NCBI GenBank assembly: GCA_001770955.1
Contig: MESL01000041.1
Span: forward strand, 1 to 64,000
Length of the DNA stretch: 64,000 bases
Reading direction: 5' to 3'
Source of the DNA: Burkholderiales bacterium RIFCSPLOWO2_12_FULL_65_40
Lineage (GTDB): Bacteria > Pseudomonadota > Gammaproteobacteria > Burkholderiales > Burkholderiaceae_C
Shown: piece after piece, positions 1 through 6,785 of the stretch
Position numbering within the stretch: position 1 is the first letter of the stretch
Layout of the letters: each line of letters starts with the position of its first letter
Position numbers and translations under genes: made by a program
The notes under the pieces: generated by a model
Told to the model about the DNA's origin: nothing
Databases searched by the model: none
The model's input: only the letters and a program-made list of their open reading frames with translations

Positions 1-136
1 GCAGCAGGAATCACGGGTGGTCGGCCTGTCTTTGCCATCGCATTGCTTCTGTGCAGTTGGTACGATGAGATGATAATTTATTTCTTCTACACCCTCTTGG
101 CAAAGCTTACAAAGCGGTCAACTGCCGTTTCTAGGT

Positions 137-3100
137 TCAATGGCTGGCAGGAGGAGCGCGCTTCGTACGCCGCAATAACCGTCCGAACCACTGGCCCAGA
201 TCGTCCACGCCGGTGAACACGGCCGGAATCACCAGCAGGCTCAGGAAGGTGGAGGTGATCAGCCCGCCGATCACCGCCACGGCCATGGGCGAGCGGAAGC
301 TCGGGTCGGCCGTGCCGATGCCGATGGCAATGGGCAGCATGCCCGCGCCCATGGCCAGTGTGGTCATGATGATGGGGCGCGCGCGCTTGTGGCAGGCGTC
401 CATCAGCGCGTCGAAGCGCGAAAGCCCGTGTTCGCGCCGCGCCAGGATGGCGTATTCCACCAGCAGGATGGAGTTTTTCGTGGCGATGCCCATGAGCATG
501 ATGAGCCCGATGAGCGAAGGCATCGAGAAGCTTTTCTGCGCGATCAAAAGCCCCACGAAGGCGCCACCCAGCGACAACGGCAGCGCCGCCAGGATGGTGA
601 CCGGGTGCAGGAAGTCCTTGAACAGCAGCACCAGCACGATGTAGATGCACAGCACGCCGGTGAGCATGGCCAGGCCGAAGCTGGCGAACAGCTCGCCCAT
701 CACCTCGGCGTCGCCCACCGTCACCTGGCGCACGCCGGGCGGCAGGTTGCCCAGCGACGGCAGTCGCTGCACCTCCTGCGTCACGTCGCCCAGGGGACGG
801 CCCGACAGCTCGATCTCGAAATTGACATTGCGCGCACGGTCGTAGCGGTCCACCACGGCCGGGCCGCCGCTGAACTCCAGTGTGGCCACCTGGCCCAGCA
901 TGACCGGGCCCTTGCTGCCCGGAACGGCCAGGCGTTCGAGCAGCGCGAGGTCCTGGCGTGCGCCGTCCTGCAGCTTGACCACGATGGGCACCTGGCGCGA
1001 GGCCAGGTTGAGCTTGGCCAGGGCGACGTCATAGTCGCCCAGCGTGGCAATGCGCAGCGTTTCGGCGATGGCGCTGCTGGTGACGCCCAGGTCGGCGGCA
1101 CGCGCGAAGTCAGGGCGCACGGCGATCTCGGTGCGGACCAGGCTGGCTGTGGAGGCAATGCTGCCCAGGCCGGGGATGGTGCGAAGGTCTTTCTCGACGG
1201 CCTGCGCGGCACTGGCGAGCGCCTGCGGGTCCTCGCCCGTGAGCACCAGGATGAACTTCTCGCCCGAGCCGCCCAGGCCCACCTTGTAGCGCACGCCCGG
1301 CAGGGTCTCCAGCGCGGTGCGGATGGCCTGTTCGATGCCCTGCTTGCGTGGTCGATCGCCGCGCGGCGCGAGCTGGATGGTCAGCGTCGCCTTGCGTGTT
1401 TCGGCGTTGCCGCTGCCCATGAACGGGTCGGCGCCGGCCGAGCCGCCACCGATGGTGGTGTAGACGCTCTTCACATGCGCCACGCCCATGAGGCGCTGGC
1501 GCGCGTCCTCGGCAGCCACGCGCGTTTGTGCCAGCGTGGCGCCGGGCGGCAGCTCCAGGTACACCTGGGTCTGCGAGTTGTCGTCGGGCGGGATGAAGCC
1601 CGTGGGCAGCAGCGGGATGAGCGCGAGCGAACCCATGAAGAAGGCGATGGTGGCCACAAAGGTCGCCCATCGGTGGCGCACGCACCAGGCGGCCCAGCGC
1701 AGGTAGATGCCCATCCAGCGCGGCTCGTGGTGCGTGCCCACGATGGGCTTCAGGATGTAGGCCGCCATCATGGGCGTGAGCAGGCGCGCCACGACCAGGC
1801 TGGCGAATACCGCGAGCGATGCCGTCCAGCCGAACTGCTTGAAGAACTTGCCGGCAATGCCGCTCATGAACGCCGTGGGAAGAAATACCGCGATCAGCGT
1901 GAACGTGGTGGCGATCACGGCCAGCCCAATCTCGTCGGCGGCCTCCATGGCCGCCTGGTAGGGCGTCTTGCCCATGCGCAGGTGGCGCACGATGTTCTCC
2001 ACCTCGACGATGGCGTCGTCCACGAGGATACCCACCACCAGGGACAGCGCCAGCAGCGTGATCACGTTGATGGAAAAGCCCAGCAGGTACATGCCGATGA
2101 ACGCCGGAATGACCGACAGCGGCAGTGCCACCGCCGAGACAAAGGTGGCGCGCCAGTCGCGCAGGAACAGCCACACCACCAGCACGGCCAGCAGCGCGCC
2201 CTCATACAGCAGGTGCATCGAGCCGTCGTACTCCTCCTGCACCGGCGCGACGAAGTTGAAGGCCTCGGTGATCGTGAGGCCCGGGTGCTGGGCGCGCATC
2301 TCCTGCAATGCGGCCTGCACGGCGGCACCCACCTCGACCTCGCTCGCGCCTTTGCTGCGCGCCACCTCGAAGCCCACCACCGGCTGGCCGTCGAGCAGCG
2401 CCATCGCGCGCGGTTCGGCCACGGTGTCGGACACGGTGGCGATCTGGTCCAGGCGAACGTGGCGGCCATCCTGCAGGGCCAGCGTCAGGCCGGCCAGTTC
2501 CTGCGCCGTCTGCACCGTGGCCAGCGTGCGCACGGGCTGCTCGCTGCCGCCCAGGTCGGTGCGGCCGCCCGCGCTCTCGGTCTGCACCAGGCGCAACTGG
2601 CGCGAGATGTCGGCCGCCGTGGCGCCCAGGGCCTGCAGCTTGAGCGGGTCAAGGGCCACATGCACCTGCCGGTCCACCCCGCCCACGCGGGTGACCGCGC
2701 CCACGCCGCGCACGGTGAGCAGCTTCTTGGCGACGTCGTTGTCCACGAACCACGACAGCGCCTCGTCGTCCATGCGGTTGGATGCGATGGTGAAGGCCAG
2801 CACCGGCTGCGCGGCCAGGTCCATCTTGGTGACGATGGGGTCGCGCACATCGCCGGGCAGGTCGCCGCGCACGCGCGCCACGGCCGAGCGCACGTCGTCC
2901 AGCGCCTCCTGCGTGGGTTTCTCCAGGCGGAATTCGGCTGTGATCGTCGCGCCGCCGTCCTGCACCTTGGTGTAGATGTGCTTGAGGCCCTGTAGCGTGG
3001 CGATGCTATTCTCGATCTTGCGCGCCACATCGTTTTCCAGCTGCGCCGGCGCGGCGCCGGGCAGCGCCACGGTGACCGAGATGGTGGGCAGATCGATGTC

Positions 3101-3214
3101 GGGAAAGTTCTGCACCTTCATCGCGTTGAACGACAGCAGGCCGCCAAAGCACAGCAGCACGAACAGCATCAGCGCCGGAATCGGGTTCTTGATCGACCAG
3201 GTGGATACATTCAT
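137..3214 (-). CDS. RND multidrug efflux permease (HAE1 family)
   Basis: Inner-membrane proton antiporter of a tripartite efflux pump. It takes hydrophobic or amphiphilic compounds from the periplasm or membrane and passes them to an outer-membrane channel. The 1025 residues match the AcrB/MdtC family. The start MNVSTWSIKNPIPALM is typical: a first membrane helix followed by the FPDIDLPT porter-domain entry. The TM4 proton-relay pair Asp-Asp is visible at about residues 399-400 (GILVDDAIVEVEN), and the C-terminal helix bundle ends with a basic tail. It is the last gene of the operon TetR > outer-membrane factor > adaptor > permease, 12 bp after the adaptor gene. The substrate cannot be read from the sequence. 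Family assignment is very secure. Confidence 0.96.
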   Translation of the reverse strand: MNVSTWSIKNPIPALMLFVLLCFGGLLSFNAMKVQNFPDIDLPTISVTVALPGAAPAQLENDVARKIENSIATLQGLKHIYTKVQDGGATITAEFRLEKPTQEALDDVRSAVARVRGDLPGDVRDPIVTKMDLAAQPVLAFTIASNRMDDEALSWFVDNDVAKKLLTVRGVGAVTRVGGVDRQVHVALDPLKLQALGATAADISRQLRLVQTESAGGRTDLGGSEQPVRTLATVQTAQELAGLTLALQDGRHVRLDQIATVSDTVAEPRAMALLDGQPVVGFEVARSKGASEVEVGAAVQAALQEMRAQHPGLTITEAFNFVAPVQEEYDGSMHLLYEGALLAVLVVWLFLRDWRATFVSAVALPLSVIPAFIGMYLLGFSINVITLLALSLVVGILVDDAIVEVENIVRHLRMGKTPYQAAMEAADEIGLAVIATTFTLIAVFLPTAFMSGIAGKFFKQFGWTASLAVFASLVVARLLTPMMAAYILKPIVGTHHEPRWMGIYLRWAAWCVRHRWATFVATIAFFMGSLALIPLLPTGFIPPDDNSQTQVYLELPPGATLAQTRVAAEDARQRLMGVAHVKSVYTTIGGGSAGADPFMGSGNAETRKATLTIQLAPRGDRPRKQGIEQAIRTALETLPGVRYKVGLGGSGEKFILVLTGEDPQALASAAQAVEKDLRTIPGLGSIASTASLVRTEIAVRPDFARAADLGVTSSAIAETLRIATLGDYDVALAKLNLASRQVPIVVKLQDGARQDLALLERLAVPGSKGPVMLGQVATLEFSGGPAVVDRYDRARNVNFEIELSGRPLGDVTQEVQRLPSLGNLPPGVRQVTVGDAEVMGELFASFGLAMLTGVLCIYIVLVLLFKDFLHPVTILAALPLSLGGAFVGLLIAQKSFSMPSLIGLIMLMGIATKNSILLVEYAILARREHGLSRFDALMDACHKRARPIIMTTLAMGAGMLPIAIGIGTADPSFRSPMAVAVIGGLITSTFLSLLVIPAVFTGVDDLGQWFGRLLRRTKRAPPASH

Positions 3215-3226
3215 GGTGAATGCTCC

Positions 3227-3285
3227 TTAATTGCTAGCTGCTTGCGCTTTATCAGTAAGCGTTTGAGCTATTTTTTGCTTGAAAT
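3227..3285 (+). repeat. Dispersed quasi-palindromic repeat, copy 1 (stop end of adaptor gene)
   Basis: Contains the family core TAGCTGCTTGCGCTT, the mirror arm AGTAAGCGTTTGAG and the tail TTTTTTGCTTGAAAT. It supplies the stop codon and C-terminal residues of the adaptor gene, read on the opposite strand. Confidence 0.7.
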
Positions 3286-4510
3286 CTGTGCGTGACGAAG
3301 TGCCGGCATCGGGTGCAACCACGCGCACCAGATCGCCGTCGTTCAGAAAGCCCGCGCCGCGCACGGCAATGGAGGCCTGCGCTTCGATGCCCGAGAGCAC
3401 CTCCACGCGGTCGGCCAGGCGCCGCCCGGTCTGCACCTTGCGCTGCTGCACGCGCTGGTCGGTGCCCAGCACGAACACGTAGGCAAAACCGTCGCGCACC
3501 ACCAGGGCCTCCTGCGGCACGGTGAGGGCGTCGCTGCTGCCGATCTGGAATTCGCCGCGCGCGAACATGCCCGGCAGCATGGCCCCCACGCTTGCCACTG
3601 CGTGTGCTGCGCTGCCCCCCGAGGGGGCGCTCGCCGCCTTGGGGCGGCCCGGCGCCGGCTCGGTCGCCATCGGAGGCAGATCCACGTAGACCAAGGCGTT
3701 GCGTGTCTGCGGGTCCACGGTGGGCGCCACCATGCGCACCGTGCCCTCGACCGTGGCGCCGCTGGCAGCCGTCACACGGGCCTTGGCGCCCGGCCGCAGG
3801 TGGCGCAACTCGGTCGAGAGCACCTCGGCGCGCCATTCAAGCCGACCCTTGCGCACCATGCGGAACAGCTCGGTGCCCGCACCCGGCACCGCGCCCACGG
3901 TGGCCGTGCGTGCCGAGATCACGCCGCTGTCGGGGGCACGCACCTGCGCGTGCTGCAGGCGCAGGTGCTGCACCTGCAGCAGCGCCTGCGCCGCTTCGAC
4001 GCGGGCCTGCGCCGTTTTCTCGCCCGTGGTGAACTGCTGGATCTGCTGCTGGCTCAAGGCCCCGGTGGCTTGCAGCGTGCGCGCGCGCTCGGCGTTGGCC
4101 GCAGCCTCGGCCGCATGGGCCTGCGCTTCGAGCAGGCTGGCACGGGCCTGCGCCACGTCGGCCTGCACGGTTTCGGTGGCAAAGATGGCCAGAACCTGCC
4201 CGGCCTTGACCACATCGCCCACGTTCACGCGCACCTCGGTCAGGCGCAGGCCATTGCTTTCGACGCCGATGCTGGCCTCCTGCCAGGCCGCCACATTGCC
4301 GTTGGCCGACAGGTGCAGGGGCATGGCGGTGCGCTGCGGCTGGGCGGTGGTCACGGTCAGGGTCGGCCGGGCCTGGGTGGCGGCGGGCGCATCGGCGGCG
4401 CGTGTGCTGCCGGTGAAAAGCAGGGTTCCGCCCGCGGCCAGCACGCAGGCCGTGAGAACGGCGACGAGGGAGGAAGGGGACTTGAGGAAAGAGAGATTTC
4501 GCATTGGCAT
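3227..4510 (-). CDS. RND efflux periplasmic adaptor (membrane fusion protein)
   Basis: Periplasmic adaptor joining the RND permease to the outer-membrane factor. It has 427 residues, with a signal-anchor at about 14-38 followed by the lipoyl, alpha-hairpin and beta-barrel layout of the MFP family (NVAAWQEASIGVE near 72; DSGVISARTATVGAVPG near 195). Between the beta-barrel strand ending YVDLPP and the conserved PGMFARGEF there are about 40 residues rich in Pro, Ala, Gly and Ser, where relatives have roughly ten. DNA 3611-3655, a GC-rich repeat, encodes most of this insertion. The last ~19 residues and the TAA stop come from a second, unrelated dispersed repeat (3227-3285). An alternative start lies 6 bp downstream (4504). 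Family secure; the tail and insertion are unusual. Confidence 0.93.
   Translation of the reverse strand: MPMRNLSFLKSPSSLVAVLTACVLAAGGTLLFTGSTRAADAPAATQARPTLTVTTAQPQRTAMPLHLSANGNVAAWQEASIGVESNGLRLTEVRVNVGDVVKAGQVLAIFATETVQADVAQARASLLEAQAHAAEAAANAERARTLQATGALSQQQIQQFTTGEKTAQARVEAAQALLQVQHLRLQHAQVRAPDSGVISARTATVGAVPGAGTELFRMVRKGRLEWRAEVLSTELRHLRPGAKARVTAASGATVEGTVRMVAPTVDPQTRNALVYVDLPPMATEPAPGRPKAASAPSGGSAAHAVASVGAMLPGMFARGEFQIGSSDALTVPQEALVVRDGFAYVFVLGTDQRVQQRKVQTGRRLADRVEVLSGIEAQASIAVRGAGFLNDGDLVRVVAPDAGTSSRTDFKQKIAQTLTDKAQAASN
3611..3655 (-). repeat. GC-rich repeat inside the RND adaptor gene
   Basis: On the minus strand it begins GGGCCGCCCCAAGGCGGCGA and contains a CCCCCTCGGGGGG hairpin. 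It encodes the peptide GRPKAASAPSGGSAAHA inside the adaptor. The opening GGGCCGCCCC and the C-rich/G-rich hairpin recur at 47747-47833 before corA. I remember similar peptides from Comamonadaceae proteins; that is memory, not a search. Confidence 0.55.
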
Positions 4511-4612
4511 CCGTCTCGAAGAATTCGTTTCAATCGTTGATGGCGTTGCACGTCACATGGGAAACTGGCGCGGCACAAGGCGAGTGCCACCGGCGCAGCC
4601 GCTCAGGGGTGT

Positions 4613-6007
4613 TCATTCCTTCCAGCCCCCGCCGGCGGCGCGGTACAGCGCCACCCAGGCCGCAGTGCGCTCGTGCTGCAGCGCCGTCAGCGCGTTCTGC
4701 GCGGCCAGGGCGGTGCGGCGCGCATCTTCCAGCTCGACCTGGCTGGCCATTCCGGCGCGCCAGCGGGCTTCGGTGGCTTCCAGCGATGCGCGATAGCCCT
4801 CGGCCGCCGTGCGGGCGCTGTCATTGCGCTCGGCGCTGCTGTGCAGCCGCACCAGGGCCTGTTCGACTTCGCTCACGGCCAGGCGCACGCGGGCGCGGTA
4901 GAGCGCGGCCGCCTCGTCGTAGCGGGCCCGTGCCGCATCTTCCTGGGCCGCGCGGCGACCACCGTCAAACAGAGGCACCGTGAGTGACAAGGGCCCGATG
5001 GACCAGGTGGACAGGTCGGTGCTTGCACCGCCGGTGCGCACCCGGGCCATGCCGATGGCGCCGCTCAGGCCCAGGCGCGGGTAGCGCTGGGCGTGTGCAT
5101 GGCCCACGTCGGCGCTGGCTGCGGCCACTTCTCGCTCGGCGTGGTACACGTCCGGGCGCTGGGCGAGCACCTGCGCGGGCACGCTGGAGAGGGAGAACAG
5201 CGCCTCGGGCGCAGGCTGTGCAGGGCTGGCGGCCAGTTGCGGGCGCAGGAGGGCTTCGTCCCGCCCGGTCAGTGCGACCAGGGTCTTGAGTTCCACCGCG
5301 CACTGCATGCGCTGCAGCGATGTGCGCGCCACGGCCTCGGCGGCGCTGGCCCGCGCCAGCGCATCGGTGGCTGGGGCCGTGAAACCCGCGCGCGCGCTCA
5401 GCGCAGACAGGCGGGCCGTTTCCGCACGCGACTGCGCATCGCGCCCGGCAATGTCCTGTTGCTGCAGGCAGGTGCGCAGGCTGCTGTACTGCAGCGCCAC
5501 TTCGGCCGCCACGCTCACGCGGGCCTCGTGCCACAGGGCCTGCGCGCCGGCCAGGCGCTGCACGGCGGCGGTCTCCAGCGCGGCGTTTCCGCCCCACAGG
5601 TCGATTTCCCATTGGGCCTGCAGCCCGGCCTGTGCCGTGCTGGCGACGGCGCCGATCTGCTCGTTGAAGCCCCGGCTGGCGCTGGCCTGTCCGTCGAGGG
5701 CGGGCAGGAGGGCGGCGCGGCTGGCGGTCTGGGTGGCGCGGGCCTGGGCCAGGCGCGAACGCGCCTGTGCAACGCTGGGACTCAGGTCCTGCGCCTCGCG
5801 GATCAGGTCCACCAGCAGCGGGTCGCCCCATTGGGCCCACCACTGCGCCAGGTCGCCCAGCGAACCCTGGTGCGGCAGGGGAGCCTGCCAGGTGGCGGGC
5901 GTGGAGGCCGGCACCCGGGGCGGGGGCGGCGCCGTGGCGGCGCAGGCGGCCAGTGCGAGCGGCAGGCAGGCAGTGAGCATGCGCAGAGCGTGCGTGTCAG
6001 GTTTCAT
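4613..6007 (-). CDS. Efflux outer-membrane lipoprotein, NodT/OprM family
   Basis: Outer-membrane channel of the RND pump. It has 464 residues, starting at MKPDTHALRM with a lipoprotein signal peptide whose lipobox LAAC ends at Cys 19-20. The body shows the duplicated OEP (outer membrane efflux protein) pattern: WEIDLWGGNAALETA in the first repeat and VPLFDGGRRAAQEDAARARY in the second, each followed by long coiled helices (alpha-barrel). The frame is open further upstream, but the ATG at 6007 was chosen because it precedes the signal peptide and overlaps the TetR stop by four bases (ATGA), indicating translational coupling. Family secure. Confidence 0.94.
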   Translation of the reverse strand: MKPDTHALRMLTACLPLALAACAATAPPPPRVPASTPATWQAPLPHQGSLGDLAQWWAQWGDPLLVDLIREAQDLSPSVAQARSRLAQARATQTASRAALLPALDGQASASRGFNEQIGAVASTAQAGLQAQWEIDLWGGNAALETAAVQRLAGAQALWHEARVSVAAEVALQYSSLRTCLQQQDIAGRDAQSRAETARLSALSARAGFTAPATDALARASAAEAVARTSLQRMQCAVELKTLVALTGRDEALLRPQLAASPAQPAPEALFSLSSVPAQVLAQRPDVYHAEREVAAASADVGHAHAQRYPRLGLSGAIGMARVRTGGASTDLSTWSIGPLSLTVPLFDGGRRAAQEDAARARYDEAAALYRARVRLAVSEVEQALVRLHSSAERNDSARTAAEGYRASLEATEARWRAGMASQVELEDARRTALAAQNALTALQHERTAAWVALYRAAGGGWKE

Positions 6008-6705
6008 GCGGTGGCTTTCTTGCGCTTGCGGGCCGCCGACCGGGGGGCCTGGCGGCGAAGGGTCTCGGCCTGCACCATGGCCAGGGCGTAGCCTGTCAGA
6101 CGCCGGGCCCAGGCGTCCACGGCGGCGGGGCGGGCCAGCTGGGGCGCGATGGCTTCGAGGGCGTCGCGCTGGGTCCACATCTGCATCACCAGGCTGGCGA
6201 TGGAGAAGGCCAGGGCGTGCACCTCGGCGTCCATGCGCCGCACGCCCAGGTGGCGGCACAGCACCCGCGCCAGCGCCAGGTGCGGCGCGCGGCATTCGCG
6301 CTCGATCACCTCGGGCCAGACATGGGTCGGTTCCAGCAGTTCGCGCATGTGCAGGCGCAGCGACTGGCGCCCCAGGTCGTCGTGTTTGAGGGGCTCCAGG
6401 AAGCCCTCGAAATAGCGCCGCAGGGCCTCCTCCAGGCCCAGTCCGGGTGCCGAAAAGTGCGGTATCAGCGCGTGGCTGCCCAGCAGTTCGTGAAAAGTGG
6501 CGGTGTAAAGCCCGGCTTTGTCGCTGAAATGGTAGGCGATGGCCGCCACGTTGGTGCCCGCGGCTTCCGCAATGGCGCGCACCGGAGTCTGGGCGAAGCC
6601 GCGCTCGGAAAACAGTTGCAGCGCCGCCAGCAGCAGGCGGGCGCGGGTGTCTGCGCCATCGCTGCGGGGCGCGCGCGACGAAGCTTGTGGAAAGGATGGG
6701 GCCAT
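6004..6705 (-). CDS. TetR-family regulator of the efflux operon (CecR-like C-terminus)
   Basis: DNA-binding repressor, probably of its own operon. It has 233 residues. Residues ~18-65 form the TetR helix-turn-helix (TRARLLLAALQLFSERGF, then AAGTNVAAIAYHFSDKAGLY). The ligand-binding half resembles the CecR/DUF1956 type with a basic C-terminal tail (RSAARKRKKATA). It is first in the operon and overlaps the outer-membrane factor gene by 4 bp. A perfect palindrome lies 20 bp upstream of the start, so autorepression relieved by a pump substrate is the natural model. That model is inference; the fold is clear. Confidence 0.92.
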   Translation of the reverse strand: MAPSFPQASSRAPRSDGADTRARLLLAALQLFSERGFAQTPVRAIAEAAGTNVAAIAYHFSDKAGLYTATFHELLGSHALIPHFSAPGLGLEEALRRYFEGFLEPLKHDDLGRQSLRLHMRELLEPTHVWPEVIERECRAPHLALARVLCRHLGVRRMDAEVHALAFSIASLVMQMWTQRDALEAIAPQLARPAAVDAWARRLTGYALAMVQAETLRRQAPRSAARKRKKATA

Positions 6706-6724
6706 GGGCCCGGATTAAATCACC

Positions 6725-6750
6725 TTAATTCAAACAGTTGTTTGAATTAA
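6725..6750. promoter_or_regulatory. Perfect 26-bp palindrome, probable TetR operator
   Basis: Two 12-bp arms (TTAATTCAAACA and its exact complement) separated by GT, centred ~33 bp upstream of the TetR ATG in an AT-rich island of otherwise GC-rich DNA. Size, symmetry and position fit a TetR operator overlapping the operon promoter. Confidence 0.8.
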
Positions 6751-6785
6751 TAAAAATTTCATGAAACAAACTGCACGCGGCATGC

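Noticed and set aside
1-136. A gene or terminator at the left edge, downstream of the RND permease
   Set aside because: No credible reading frame, hairpin with T tract or repeat was seen in these bases.
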